A stretch of 64,000 nt of DNA from Claveliimonas sp034178805 (GCF_050314255.1 NZ_JBNPMZ010000006.1:1-64000); one strand, 5' to 3'; counted from the first letter of the stretch, positions 32,315 to 41,835 are shown. The notes: a model not told the origin generated them from the letters alone. Program-made: numbers and translations.

Positions 32315-33430
32315 ATGGAAGAGAACATTGTAAAATTTGAGGAAAAGCTGAAAGAACTTCTGGCACTTGGAAAGAAGAAAAAAAGTATTCTCGAGGTTCA
32401 GGAAATCAATGATGTGTTTGCGGATATGCATCTGGATCCGGAGCAGATGGAGAAGGTATTTGAGTATCTGGAATCCAATAATATCGATGTTCTCCGTATT
32501 AATGGAGACACGGATGATGTGGACGATGATATGGAAATCATCCTGAGTGAAGAGGATGAGGTAGATATGGAGAAAATCGACCTGTCTGTGCCGGATGGTA
32601 TCAGTATTGAGGATCCTGTCCGTATGTATTTAAAAGAGATTGGCAAAGTTCCGCTTCTTTCCGCAGAGGAAGAGGTAGAATTGGCAAGACGGATGGCAGA
32701 GGGTGACGAAGATGCGAAAAAGCGTCTGGCAGAAGCCAACTTACGTCTGGTTGTCAGTATTGCAAAGAGATATGTGGGAAGAGGAATGCTTTTCCTGGAT
32801 CTGATTCAGGAAGGAAATCTGGGACTGATTAAGGCTGTTGAGAAGTTCGACTACCAGAAGGGGTTCAAGTTCAGTACTTATGCTACATGGTGGATTCGTC
32901 AGGCAATAACAAGAGCGATTGCAGACCAGGCAAGAACTATTCGTATTCCGGTACACATGGTCGAGACGATTAATAAACTGATCCGGGTGTCCAGACAGCT
33001 CTTGCAGGAGCTTGGACGTGAACCCACGCCGGAAGAGATTGCGGAGGAACTGGACATGCCGGTGGATCGTGTAAGAGAGATTCTTAAGATCTCTCAGGAA
33101 CCGGTATCACTGGAGACACCGATCGGTGAGGAGGAGGACAGCCATTTGGGAGACTTTATCCAGGACGACAATGTCCCGGTTCCTGCAGAAGCGGCAGCAG
33201 CTACACTTCTCAAGGAACAGCTGGATGAAGTGCTGGATACCCTGACGGAGAGAGAACAGAAGGTACTGCGTCTGCGCTTTGGAATGAATGATGGACGTGC
33301 ACGTACTCTGGAAGAGGTCGGCAAGGAATTTGATGTAACCAGAGAGCGTATCCGTCAGATTGAGGCGAAAGCTCTCAGAAAGCTTCGTCATCCCAGCCGC
33401 AGCAGAAAATTAAGAGATTATTTAGATTAA
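32315..33430 (+). CDS. rpoD: RNA polymerase primary sigma factor
   Basis: Housekeeping sigma-A, 371 residues. Region 1.1 is acidic (residues 1-100, rich in Glu/Asp). Region 1.2 begins DPVRMYLKEIGKVPLL. Regions 2.1-2.4 contain NLRLVVSIAKRY, GLIKAVEKFDY and the -10-reading helix FSTYATWWIRQAITRAI. Region 3 follows, and region 4.2 carries the -35-reading helix GKEFDVTRERIRQIEAKAL. It lies in the conserved order dnaG-rpoD-trmK-nif3, typical of Firmicutes. The many TTGACA/TATAAT promoters in this window fit its specificity. Confidence 0.97.
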   Translation: MEENIVKFEEKLKELLALGKKKKSILEVQEINDVFADMHLDPEQMEKVFEYLESNNIDVLRINGDTDDVDDDMEIILSEEDEVDMEKIDLSVPDGISIEDPVRMYLKEIGKVPLLSAEEEVELARRMAEGDEDAKKRLAEANLRLVVSIAKRYVGRGMLFLDLIQEGNLGLIKAVEKFDYQKGFKFSTYATWWIRQAITRAIADQARTIRIPVHMVETINKLIRVSRQLLQELGREPTPEEIAEELDMPVDRVREILKISQEPVSLETPIGEEEDSHLGDFIQDDNVPVPAEAAAATLLKEQLDEVLDTLTEREQKVLRLRFGMNDGRARTLEEVGKEFDVTRERIRQIEAKALRKLRHPSRSRKLRDYLD

Positions 33431-33444
33431 GAAATGAGGCGCCT

Positions 33445-34140
33445 ATGGAACTATCAAAAAGACTACACGCAGTTGCCGGTCTTGTGACAGAGGGCGCCTC
33501 TGTTGCAGATATCGGGACAGATCATGGATATATTCCAATTTATCTGATAGAAAATGGGGTGGCCGGGAAGGTTATAGCCATGGATATTAATGAGGGACCT
33601 CTTGAGAGGGCCAGAGAGCATATTGAAGAACATGGCCTTGCACAGCAGATTGAGACCAGACTTTCGGATGGGCTGGAAGCTTTAAAAACCGGAGAGGCAG
33701 ATACGGTAATTACTGCCGGCATGGGAGGCGGACTTGTGATTCATATTCTGGAAGCGCGTCCGGAGATTACGAAAGATGTAAAGTATTTTATTCTACAGCC
33801 ACAGTCGGAAATTGCCAAAGTCAGAAGGTTTTTAAATGAGAACGGATTTATTTCCATCGCAGAAGATATGGTAGAGGAAGATGGAAAATATTATCCTATG
33901 ATGAAAATGGCTCACGGAACGGAAGAACGCTACTCGGAAATAGAATTACTGTATGGCCGGAGACTGCTCCGGGAGAGACATTCGGTACTTCACCGCTATC
34001 TTTTGCGGGAACTGAAGCTTAAGGAAGAAATATCTGAAAAACTTAAGCTGCAGAAAGGAGATCGGATCAGAATACGCCTTGCAGAGCTGGAGAGAGATCA
34101 GGTACTTTTGCGGAAAGCACTTGCCTGCTTTGACGTATAA
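33445..34140 (+). CDS. trmK: tRNA (adenine(22)-N1)-methyltransferase
   Basis: S-adenosylmethionine-dependent methyltransferase of the TrmK family (PF04816), modifying A22 in the D-loop of class II tRNAs such as Leu and Ser. It has 231 residues. The SAM-binding motif is VADIGTDHGYIPIYL (residues 19-33), followed by DINEGPLERARE and the catalytic region TAGMGGGLVIHIL. The short C-terminal half is helical. It starts 14 bases after rpoD and 32 bases before the Nif3-like gene, the usual Firmicute order. Confidence 0.94.
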   Translation: MELSKRLHAVAGLVTEGASVADIGTDHGYIPIYLIENGVAGKVIAMDINEGPLERAREHIEEHGLAQQIETRLSDGLEALKTGEADTVITAGMGGGLVIHILEARPEITKDVKYFILQPQSEIAKVRRFLNENGFISIAEDMVEEDGKYYPMMKMAHGTEERYSEIELLYGRRLLRERHSVLHRYLLRELKLKEEISEKLKLQKGDRIRIRLAELERDQVLLRKALACFDV

Positions 34141-34172
34141 TTTTGGGGTTATTCCCGGGGAGGATGAGACAT

Positions 34173-34949
34173 ATGCTTTGTAAAGAGATCATAGAAAAAA
34201 TAGAAGAAAAATATGCACGGAAATATGCCCTGGAATGGGATAATGTAGGGCTTCTGGCAGGCAGGGATGATAAGGAAGTGAAGCGCATCTACATAGCCCT
34301 TGATGCGACGGATGATGTGATCGAGTGTGCGGTAAAATGGAAGGCAGATATGCTGATCACGCATCATCCACTGATATTTTCCGGTATGAAGCGAATCAAT
34401 AATCAGGATTTCATCGGTCGGAGATTACTGACTCTGATTCGGAATGATATTTCATATTATGCCATGCACACCAACTATGATGTGATGGGAATGGCAGAAC
34501 TGTCAGGAAATATGCTGGATCTTGAGCAGGCTGAAGTACTGGAGGTTACGGCGGAGGATGGAAAGCAGGAAGGAATCGGGCGTGTCGCAGATATTTCTCC
34601 GGTGACACTCAGGGACTATTGTCAGCTGGTAAAGGAGAGATTCGGGCTTGATACGGTGAAGGTGTTCGGAGATCTGGACAGTATGATCTACCGTGTTGCG
34701 GTTTCCCCCGGATCTGGCAAGAGCATGATTGGTGCTGCACTTGAAAAAAATGCAGATGTGCTGATCACAGGCGATATTGATCATCATACGGGAATCGACG
34801 CCGTGGCACAGGGGCTTTCGGTCATGGATGCCGGTCATTATGGGATAGAGCATATTTTTGTGGAGAATATGGCAGACTATTTGCGGGAGAAAATTCCCAG
34901 TGCTGCTGTTAAGACAGCAGAGATCTGTCATCCGTTTCGTGTTGTGTAG
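34173..34949 (+). CDS. Nif3-like dinuclear metal center protein
   Basis: NIF3/YqfO/YbgI family (PF01784), 258 residues, forming hexameric rings with a two-metal site; some members have GTP cyclohydrolase I type 2 activity, but the general role is unsettled. Metal ligands appear in ITHHPLIFSG (two His), AMHTNYD (His, Asp) and the C-terminal DAGHYGIEH (His, Glu). The start at 34173 is 9 bases after GGGGAGG; an in-frame ATG at 34164 is too close to that site. It follows trmK, as in most Firmicutes. Confidence 0.92.
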   Translation: MLCKEIIEKIEEKYARKYALEWDNVGLLAGRDDKEVKRIYIALDATDDVIECAVKWKADMLITHHPLIFSGMKRINNQDFIGRRLLTLIRNDISYYAMHTNYDVMGMAELSGNMLDLEQAEVLEVTAEDGKQEGIGRVADISPVTLRDYCQLVKERFGLDTVKVFGDLDSMIYRVAVSPGSGKSMIGAALEKNADVLITGDIDHHTGIDAVAQGLSVMDAGHYGIEHIFVENMADYLREKIPSAAVKTAEICHPFRVV

Positions 34950-34969
34950 GTGAGGAGGCGATGTAAAGA

Positions 34970-36631
34970 ATGAATAAATATCATGTGAAAATCGGTTCTG
35001 AGGAAGTAGAATATGCTGAGGGAACCAGTTACCTCGAGATAGCAAAAGATTATCAGAATAAATATGAAAATGATATTGTGCTTGTTTTTATTAATAACAA
35101 GCTTCAGGAACTGCGCAAAACACTGCAGTCTGACTGTGAGATGCGGTTTGTGACGACAGGCGATCCAATCGGGCATCAGACCTATAAACGGAGTATGACA
35201 CTTCTCATGGTGAAATCCGTTCATGACATTTGCGACCATAAAAGAGATGTGAAGGTGCGGGTTCATTATTCAGTAGGAAATGGTTACTATTGTACGTTGG
35301 AAGGCGGTACTCTGTCTGATGAAGAATTCCTTCAGAAACTGAGGGCACGGATGAGGAGTTTGGCAGAGCAGGATATATCCATTGGCAAGCGAAGCGTCCA
35401 TACGGATGAAGCGCTGGAGCTCTTCCGGAAGTACGGTATGGATGATAAAGAGCGCCTGTTTTTATATAGAAGAGTTTCTAAAGTTAATTTGTACAGTATC
35501 AATGAGTTTGAAGACTATTATTACGGATATATGGTGCCGTCTACAGGATATTTGAAATATTTTGATCTGTATCCATATGATGAGGGATTTGTCCTGCAGA
35601 TGCCGGATGTAAAGCATCCTAAAGAGCTGGAGGAATTTGCTCCGGCTCATAAGCTGTTCCAGGTATTGAAGGAATCAACCAGATGGGGAGATATGCAGGG
35701 AATTAAGACTGTGGGAGATCTCAATGATGAAATAACAAGGAGCGATTTCCGAGAGATGGTTCTGGTGCAGGAAGCAAATCAGGAGAGTCAGATTGCGGAT
35801 ATTGCAGAGCAGATTGTGGCAAGACCGGATGTCAAATTTGTACTGATCGCAGGTCCGTCCTCTTCCGGAAAGACGACATTTTCCCATCGTCTTTCTATTC
35901 AGCTCAAGGCAAAAGGCATGGTGCCGCATCCGATTGCGGTAGACAATTATTTTGTAGAGCGGGAGCAGACACCGCGAGACGAGAATGGAGAGTATGATTT
36001 TGAGTGCCTGGAGACAGTGGATATTGAACTTTTCAACCGCCAGATGAATCAGCTCCTTGCCGGAGAGGAAGTGGTTCTTCCGGTATTTAACTTTAAGACG
36101 GGGCACAAGGAATTTTCGGGAAAACCTATGCGGTTAGGTGCCAGTGATATATTAGTAATAGAAGGAATCCATTGTCTGAATCCTAAGATGACAGAACAGC
36201 TTTCTCAGGAAAATAAGTTCAAAATATACATCAGTGCCCTGACACAGCTTAACGTTGATGAGCATAACCGGATTCCGACTACAGATGGTCGCCTGATCAG
36301 GAGAATGGTTCGGGATGCAAGAACCCGCAATACGACGGCGAAGGAGACCATTGCCAGATGGCCTTCGGTGCGAAAGGGAGAGGAGAAAAATATTTTTCCA
36401 TATCAGGAAGAGGCAGATGTGATGTTTAATTCTTCGCTGATCTATGAATTTGCTGTACTGAAACAGTATGTAGAGCCTCTGATTTTTGGAATTGAGCGCT
36501 ATTGTCCGGAGTATCTGGAAGCAAAGAGATTATTGAAGTTCCTGGATTATTTTGTGGGAATCGGAAGTGAAGTTGTGCCTACGAATTCCCTGCTGCGGGA
36601 ATTTATCGGTGGCGGCTGTTTTAATGTATAA
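34970..36631 (+). CDS. TGS-domain nucleoside (uridine) kinase-like protein
   Basis: A fusion of a TGS and threonyl-tRNA-synthetase-like N-terminal module (about residues 1-220) with a P-loop kinase of the uridine kinase/PRK family (about 285-480). The Walker A is IAGPSSSGKTTFSHR. The kinase part has DNYFVEREQTPRDENGEYDF, ILVIEGIHCLNP and RLIRRMVRDARTRN, as in uridine kinase. It has 553 residues. A ribosome site GAGGAGG lies 10-15 bases before the ATG. It directly follows the trmK-nif3 pair. The kinase substrate is unproven, and why the RNA-binding-type module is attached is unknown; the same architecture occurs in other clostridia. Confidence 0.85.
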   Translation: MNKYHVKIGSEEVEYAEGTSYLEIAKDYQNKYENDIVLVFINNKLQELRKTLQSDCEMRFVTTGDPIGHQTYKRSMTLLMVKSVHDICDHKRDVKVRVHYSVGNGYYCTLEGGTLSDEEFLQKLRARMRSLAEQDISIGKRSVHTDEALELFRKYGMDDKERLFLYRRVSKVNLYSINEFEDYYYGYMVPSTGYLKYFDLYPYDEGFVLQMPDVKHPKELEEFAPAHKLFQVLKESTRWGDMQGIKTVGDLNDEITRSDFREMVLVQEANQESQIADIAEQIVARPDVKFVLIAGPSSSGKTTFSHRLSIQLKAKGMVPHPIAVDNYFVEREQTPRDENGEYDFECLETVDIELFNRQMNQLLAGEEVVLPVFNFKTGHKEFSGKPMRLGASDILVIEGIHCLNPKMTEQLSQENKFKIYISALTQLNVDEHNRIPTTDGRLIRRMVRDARTRNTTAKETIARWPSVRKGEEKNIFPYQEEADVMFNSSLIYEFAVLKQYVEPLIFGIERYCPEYLEAKRLLKFLDYFVGIGSEVVPTNSLLREFIGGGCFNV

Positions 36632-36660
36632 TGATTCAAAAGTGGGAAAAGGCGAAGAGG

Positions 36661-36854
36661 TTATTCCCCCACGCCTTCATACTCAAAAAACTGTGCAGCC
36701 GTCATACATTTTGGATGTCCCTCAGCTCTGCTATATTGCGGTCACAGAGAACCATTTCGTGGTTCTGGGCAATATAGAGCAGAGCCTTTGCAGGCTTTGA
36801 CCGGGGAAAGAGCAATGCAGAAAAAAGGATGTTTGTATCAATCAAAATCCGCAT
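36661..36854 (-). pseudogene. PIN-domain toxin remnant, internally deleted
   Basis: From 36854 the minus strand reads MRILIDTNILFSALLF then AQNHEMVLCDRNIAELRDI, the N-terminal third of a PIN-domain RNase toxin (first Asp in DTNIL), and then hits a stop after about 50 codons. One frame over, HPKCMTAAQFFEYEGV follows, the usual C-terminal end of such proteins, and stops at 36661. The central 80 or so residues with the other acidic catalytic residues are missing, and the two parts meet out of frame near 36709. The start lies 2 bases after the AbrB-type antitoxin stop. The toxin should be inactive. Confidence 0.8.
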
Positions 36855-36856
36855 AA

Positions 36857-37114
36857 TTATCTTTCCTTTCCGTACCGTACTTCGTCCACAAGTGCCTGAA
36901 TATCATCTTCATTATAGACACCCATTTCCTCAGCGACACCGGAAAAGGCAGCCTGTGCTTTGCGGATTGCCTGAGCGGAGGCATTGCTGACTACAATTTC
37001 ACCATTTTGCTTCTGCAAAAACAGAATTTTATCACCAGATTTCAGACCGAGCAGGCGGCGGATTTCAACCGGAACTGTGATCTGACCGTTTGAAGAAATT
37101 TTTGCAAGGTTCAT
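36857..37114 (-). CDS. AbrB/MazE family antitoxin
   Basis: Swapped-hairpin DNA-binding protein, 85 residues: MNLAKISSNGQITVPVEIRR then LLGLKSGDKILFLQ, the SpoVT/AbrB fold, followed by a helical tail (QAIRKAQAAFSGVAEE) that would bind a toxin. It is paired with the broken PIN toxin gene directly downstream, so it is likely an orphaned antitoxin that may still regulate its own promoter. GAAAGGATG precedes the start. Upstream lie TTTACT-17-TATAAT and an inverted repeat. Confidence 0.9.
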   Translation of the reverse strand: MNLAKISSNGQITVPVEIRRLLGLKSGDKILFLQKQNGEIVVSNASAQAIRKAQAAFSGVAEEMGVYNEDDIQALVDEVRYGKER

Positions 37115-37150
37115 AAAATCATCCTTTCTATTCTTGAAATCTAAAGAAAA

Positions 37151-37194
37151 CTTGAAGTTAATTCTATTATATCCAATTCAAGGTAGAAAGTAAA
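37151..37194 (-). promoter_or_regulatory. Antitoxin promoter and operator
   Basis: On the minus strand TTTACT (37194-37189), 17 bases, TATAAT (37171-37166). The inverted repeat CTTGAA (37151-37156)/TTCAAG (37177-37182) flanks the -10 box, where an AbrB-type antitoxin would bind for autoregulation. Confidence 0.65.
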
Positions 37195-37223
37195 CGGAGA
37201 CAAATAAAATTCATATTATGGTT

Positions 37224-38336
37224 TTATTTTTTGTTGTGCGTATCATAGAAATCCCTCAGATAATCCACCCGTGAGGACATATTAATCATCAGCATGTCAA
37301 TCAGAGTCAGGGCGGTCATGGCCTCTACAACAACGACTGCACGGGGAACAATAACCGGGTCATGACGTCCGTGGATTGAAATATCTACATCTTCACCTGA
37401 GGTATTTACGGTATGCTGTTCCCGGGAGATGGAAGGCGTGGGCTTAATTGCGGCACGAAGAATAATGGTGCTTCCGTCGCTCATCCCTCCCAGAATTCCG
37501 CCCGAATGGTTGGTCATCTTGGCAATGCCATTCTCTGTGTGGCAGAAACTGTCATTATTAGAACTTCCGTTGGCAAGTGCAGCGGCAAATCCATCACCAA
37601 TCTCTACGCCTTTTACAGCTCCGATGGAAAAAAGTGCTTTTCCAAGATTGGCATCCAGCTTTTCAAATACAGGTTCTCCGATACCGGATGGCATTCCGGT
37701 AACTGTGCATTCGATGATTCCTCCGGCGGAGTCCTGATTTTTTATGCAGGTCTGTAAATACTTTTCTGCCTGTTCTGCATAGGCTGTGTTGGGCATATAA
37801 AGTTTATTATTCGGAATCTCATCCATATGGTATTCAGACTCCGGGATGATAATATTTCCGATAGCCTTTGTGTATGCGCAAACCTGAATTCCCATTTCCT
37901 TTAAAAGAAGAGATGCGACCGCTCCTGCAGCCACCCGTCCGATGGTTTCCCGACCGGAGGACCGTCCCCCGCCCCGGTAATCGCGTAAACCGTATTTTGC
38001 GTCGAAACAGTAGTCAGCATGTCCCGGGCGGTAGCAGTCTTTGATATTTCCATAGTCCCGTGAAATCTGATTCTGATTGCGTACCATCATGGAAATTGGT
38101 GTTCCGGTGGTGCGTCCCTCGAAAATACCGGAAAGGATCTCTACCTGATCGCTCTCTTTGCGGGGAGTGGTAAAACGACTCTGTCCCGGTTTTCTTCGGT
38201 CTAAAAATTCCTGTATATCTGATTCGCATAAGGGGAGTCCCGCAGGACAGCCGTCTATTACTACACCAAGGGCGCTGCCATGGGATTCGCCCCAGGTTGT
38301 TATTTTAAAAAGTGTTCCAAAAGTTGAGCCAGCCAT
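37224..38336 (-). CDS. aroC: Chorismate synthase
   Basis: Last step of the shikimate pathway: 5-enolpyruvylshikimate 3-phosphate to chorismate, with reduced FMN as cofactor. It has 370 residues. Family signatures are GESHGSALGVVIDGCPAGL (residues 16-34), DYRGGGRSSGRETIGRVAAG (about residues 119-138) and the C-terminal RHDPVIVPRAVVVVEAM. AAGGAGAC lies 8 bases before the ATG. It stands alone here, separate from other aro genes, although tryptophan uptake genes are elsewhere in the window. Confidence 0.97.
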   Translation of the reverse strand: MAGSTFGTLFKITTWGESHGSALGVVIDGCPAGLPLCESDIQEFLDRRKPGQSRFTTPRKESDQVEILSGIFEGRTTGTPISMMVRNQNQISRDYGNIKDCYRPGHADYCFDAKYGLRDYRGGGRSSGRETIGRVAAGAVASLLLKEMGIQVCAYTKAIGNIIIPESEYHMDEIPNNKLYMPNTAYAEQAEKYLQTCIKNQDSAGGIIECTVTGMPSGIGEPVFEKLDANLGKALFSIGAVKGVEIGDGFAAALANGSSNNDSFCHTENGIAKMTNHSGGILGGMSDGSTIILRAAIKPTPSISREQHTVNTSGEDVDISIHGRHDPVIVPRAVVVVEAMTALTLIDMLMINMSSRVDYLRDFYDTHNKK

Positions 38337-38642
38337 AATAATTTGTCTCCTTAATTTATATAATGAATAATGATATTGAGGCTATATGCCAAAAGCCCCA
38401 CTATGATATCTACGGATTGTTCTGTGCTTTGCACTTCCGTGATCCTTCCACTATTATATATGAAAGAAGTCAATCAGGCAAATAAAGAAAAACAGAAAAT
38501 GTAGAGGAAAGCAAAATTCGTCAAAATATGTAAAAAACCGATTTTGCACTGTACTTTTCCAAACGTGCGTATTATAATGTGTTGGAATATAATTTTGTCC
38601 TGATGACTAGTTGCAGCAGTGTTTAGAGGAGTATGAGAATAA
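38337..38642. other. Divergent intergenic region, aroC and L,D-transpeptidase
   Basis: Contains the aroC ribosome site and, for the + gene, a TATAAT at 38573-38578 with a weak upstream element (TGTACT, 38550-38555). On the minus strand TTTGCC-18-TATAAT near 38454-38483 could drive aroC; the aroC leader would then include GTGC/GCAC hairpins. No known regulatory RNA is evident. Confidence 0.4.
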
Positions 38643-40640
38643 ATGAGTGAAAAAAAGACGAGAGTAAATAGCGTCGAACAAGTTTCAGATAATGCAGTAG
38701 AAAAGAAACTGCGGGAAGTTAATGAGGATTTACAGGCGAATGAAGGTAATGAGAAAAGGAAAGAAAAAAGAAAAGTTTCAGATTCACAGACTCCAGAAAA
38801 AGTTCGCAAAGTTAAGAAAAAGAAAAAAAAGAAAGCACCGGATTCAAAAGAAAATTCTAATGGCAGTGAGTTATCTGACGCTGTCCGTAATCGCAGTGAG
38901 TCAGGAGACTCTGTAACAGGAGAGGATGATTTTCAGCGTGGTCTTAAGGAACTGACGGATGCATTGGAAGCACTGGAAATAGAACCTGTTAATGACAGCC
39001 AGAATGAATCGGAGCTGGATGAAATCCCTGATTTTGAAGAGAATATAGAAGAAGCTTTAGAAAATGTTATAGAAGATTCGGAAGACGATTTTGCAGATGA
39101 AGATGACTTTTCAGACCTGAGAGAAAGCGAAGATGAGTTTGAGGAAGAGATTGACGGAGAAATTGGTGAAGAAATCAATGAAGAAATCGACGATGACAGG
39201 ATGAATGCGATGGAGGAGCTGGATGAAAATCCGGATCTGAAGAAGCATCGCAGGAGAAAGAAGGTAAGAAAAGGACTTCTGATTTTTGCAGGATTGTTTA
39301 TCCTTGTATATGCAGGTGTTGCAGTGTACTTTATGAGTCATTTTTTACCTTTTACAACGATTAATGGTAATGATTTTTCGGGGAAAAATGAGTCACAGGT
39401 TCAGCGTTTTATGCAGGATCAGGTAGATAATTACACGCTTACGCTGAAGGAATCTGATGGTGGCACGGAAGTCATTGATGGTACAGATATCTCCCTGGAG
39501 TACGTGAAGGATGACAGCGTTGAGAAGTTGTTAAAAAGTCAGAATGCGTTTTTCTGGATTCAGTCATTGTGGGAACATCCTGAGATAACTGCCTCGGTGG
39601 GAGTAAAATACGATAAAGATAAACTGGATAAAGTGATTGAGAATCTGGTGTGTATGAAACCGGAGGAGCAGGTGGAATCTGTAGCAGCACATCCGGAATT
39701 CCAGAATACAGAATTTGTGATTGTGGAAGAGGTTGTCGGAACACAGATAGATACGGAGAAGTTTCATACTGAAGTACACAATGCGATTGAAGGTTTTCTT
39801 CCGGAGCTTGATCTGAAAGAAGCCGGATGCTATATCCTGCCTAAGTATGTCAAGGATTCTCCGGAGGTCGCAGCAGCCAGAGATGCCATGAATCAGTACC
39901 TCCGGGCAAATATTACCTATGATTTTAACCCGTTTACAGAAGTAGTGGATGCTTCCGTTATTTCTCAGTGGGTTACAGTGGATGCTGAGATGAATGTAAC
40001 ATTTAATCAGGATTCTGTTCGAGGATATATTGCAGCACTGGCAGAAAAATATGATACTTATGGAAAACCGCGTTCTTTTGTGACCGGATATGGTAATACG
40101 GTAGAAGTAACAGGTGGAAATTTCGGTTGGCGGATTGATCAGGAGGCAGAGTATGCAGCCCTGACTGCTAATATTCAGAATGGGGAAACGGTCACGAGAG
40201 AGGCCAATTATGCAAATCGAGGCCTGTCACATGACGTGAATGATTTTGGAAATACATACGTAGAGGTGGATCTGACAAATCAGCATATGTTTTTCTTCCA
40301 GAATGGTCAGTGTATTCTGCAGTCGGATATCGTTACCGGTAATCCGAATGAGGGGAATGCAACCCCACAGGGAACATATACACTGGCATATAAGCAGAAG
40401 GATGCTGTACTTCGTGGTCCAAAACAGCCGGATGGAACTTATAAGTGGGAATCTCCTGTATCGTACTGGATGCCATTCAATGGAGGAATCGGGCTTCATG
40501 ATGCACCATGGAGATCTTCCTTTGGCGGAAGTATATATGTGGGTGGAGGATCTCACGGATGTGTGAATCTGCCGCCTGATGTTGCAGCGCAGCTTTACGG
40601 GTATGTGGATACCGGAACACCGGTCATCTGTCATTATTAA
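38643..40640 (+). CDS. L,D-transpeptidase (YkuD) with acidic cytoplasmic region
   Basis: Peptidoglycan cross-linking enzyme, 665 residues. Residues 1-200 are cytoplasmic and unusual: a Lys-rich patch (KKKKKKAPDS near 60) and then a long stretch very rich in Glu, Asp and Ser. One membrane segment at about 208-232 (LLIFAGLFILVYAGVAVYFM) anchors it. Outside, a peptidoglycan-binding region (PF12229-like, about 240-510) precedes the YkuD domain at about 535-665 with catalytic motif SHGCVNLPP and the upstream HDAPWR. It makes 3-3 cross-links resistant to most penicillins. It is a single gene, 18 bases before tgt. Confidence 0.92.
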   Translation: MSEKKTRVNSVEQVSDNAVEKKLREVNEDLQANEGNEKRKEKRKVSDSQTPEKVRKVKKKKKKKAPDSKENSNGSELSDAVRNRSESGDSVTGEDDFQRGLKELTDALEALEIEPVNDSQNESELDEIPDFEENIEEALENVIEDSEDDFADEDDFSDLRESEDEFEEEIDGEIGEEINEEIDDDRMNAMEELDENPDLKKHRRRKKVRKGLLIFAGLFILVYAGVAVYFMSHFLPFTTINGNDFSGKNESQVQRFMQDQVDNYTLTLKESDGGTEVIDGTDISLEYVKDDSVEKLLKSQNAFFWIQSLWEHPEITASVGVKYDKDKLDKVIENLVCMKPEEQVESVAAHPEFQNTEFVIVEEVVGTQIDTEKFHTEVHNAIEGFLPELDLKEAGCYILPKYVKDSPEVAAARDAMNQYLRANITYDFNPFTEVVDASVISQWVTVDAEMNVTFNQDSVRGYIAALAEKYDTYGKPRSFVTGYGNTVEVTGGNFGWRIDQEAEYAALTANIQNGETVTREANYANRGLSHDVNDFGNTYVEVDLTNQHMFFFQNGQCILQSDIVTGNPNEGNATPQGTYTLAYKQKDAVLRGPKQPDGTYKWESPVSYWMPFNGGIGLHDAPWRSSFGGSIYVGGGSHGCVNLPPDVAAQLYGYVDTGTPVICHY

Positions 40641-40658
40641 GCAGAGAGGATAGCGCAT

Positions 40659-41792
40659 ATGTATGAAATAGTGAAAAAAGATGGTCTTGCCAAGCGGGGA
40701 AGACTGCACACAGTACATGGGGTCATTGAGACCCCTGTATTTATGAATGTGGGAACAGCAGCAGCGATAAAAGGTGCCGTTTCTACAGAGGATTTACAGC
40801 AGATCGGAACCCAGGTTCAGCTTTCAAATACCTATCACCTTCATGTGAGACCGGGAGATGAAGTGGTTAAGAAGCTGGGGGGCCTTCATAAATTTATGGT
40901 TTGGGATAAGCCAATCCTTACAGATTCGGGAGGGTTTCAGGTATTTTCTCTGGCCGGTCTTCGCCGTATTAAGGAAGAAGGTGTATATTTTCATTCCCAC
41001 GTTGATGGTAGAAAGATATTCATGGGACCTGAGGAGAGTATGCAGATCCAGTCTAATCTGGCATCGACGATTGCCATGGCATTTGATGAGTGTCCTTCCA
41101 GTGTAGCGGAAAGAAAGTATATCGAACATTCTGTAGACCGCACGACCAGATGGCTTGCAAGGTGCAAAAAGGAGATGGAGCGTCTGAATTCCCTGCCGGA
41201 TACCATTAATAATAAGCAGTTGTTATTTGGAATTAATCAGGGGGCTATTTTTGAAGATATCCGTATCCGGCATGCAAAGGAAATTGCGCAGATGAATCTG
41301 GACGGATATGCTATAGGGGGACTGGCTGTGGGAGAATCCCATGAGGATATGTACCGGATACTGGATGCAGTGGTTCCTCATCTTCCGGAAAACAAGCCAA
41401 CATATCTGATGGGAGTAGGGACACCTGCGAATATTCTGGAAGCCGTCGACCGGGGGGTGGATTTCTTTGATTGTGTCTACCCAAGCAGAAATGGTCGACA
41501 TGGACATGTATATACCAAACATGGGAAATTAAATTTGTTTAATGCAAAATATGAGCTGGATGACCGTCCGATCGAAGAGGGATGCCAGTGCCCGGCGTGC
41601 CGTACTTATTCCAGAGCTTACATCAGACATCTTCTGAAGGCAAAGGAAATGCTGGGTATGCGTCTCTGTGTGCTTCACAATCTGTATTTCTATAATCATA
41701 TGATGGAAGAAATACGGGAGGCGATTGAGGCAGGATGTTACCGGCAATATAAGAAAAAAACACTGGAAGGTTTTCAGAATAAAGAAAATTAA
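40659..41792 (+). CDS. tgt: tRNA-guanine transglycosylase
   Basis: Exchanges guanine-34 for the queuosine precursor (preQ1) in tRNAs for Asp, Asn, His and Tyr. It has 377 residues. Substrate pocket DSGGFQVFSL with a catalytic-site Asp, GGLAVGES, nucleophile region DFFDCVYPSRNGRHG, and the zinc site CQCPACRTYSRAYIRHL plus a downstream His. AGAGAGGAT precedes the ATG by 7 bases. It is followed by yajC after a promoter, an arrangement common in many bacteria (tgt-yajC). Confidence 0.97.
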   Translation: MYEIVKKDGLAKRGRLHTVHGVIETPVFMNVGTAAAIKGAVSTEDLQQIGTQVQLSNTYHLHVRPGDEVVKKLGGLHKFMVWDKPILTDSGGFQVFSLAGLRRIKEEGVYFHSHVDGRKIFMGPEESMQIQSNLASTIAMAFDECPSSVAERKYIEHSVDRTTRWLARCKKEMERLNSLPDTINNKQLLFGINQGAIFEDIRIRHAKEIAQMNLDGYAIGGLAVGESHEDMYRILDAVVPHLPENKPTYLMGVGTPANILEAVDRGVDFFDCVYPSRNGRHGHVYTKHGKLNLFNAKYELDDRPIEEGCQCPACRTYSRAYIRHLLKAKEMLGMRLCVLHNLYFYNHMMEEIREAIEAGCYRQYKKKTLEGFQNKEN

Positions 41793-41835
41793 GTATGAAA
41801 ATTATATGAATTTGCTATTTTCATTGAAAAAAGGC

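Noticed and set aside
38722..38916. Lys-rich ORF in another frame of the L,D-transpeptidase gene
   Set aside because: A by-product of the A-rich Lys/Glu coding region; no ribosome site.
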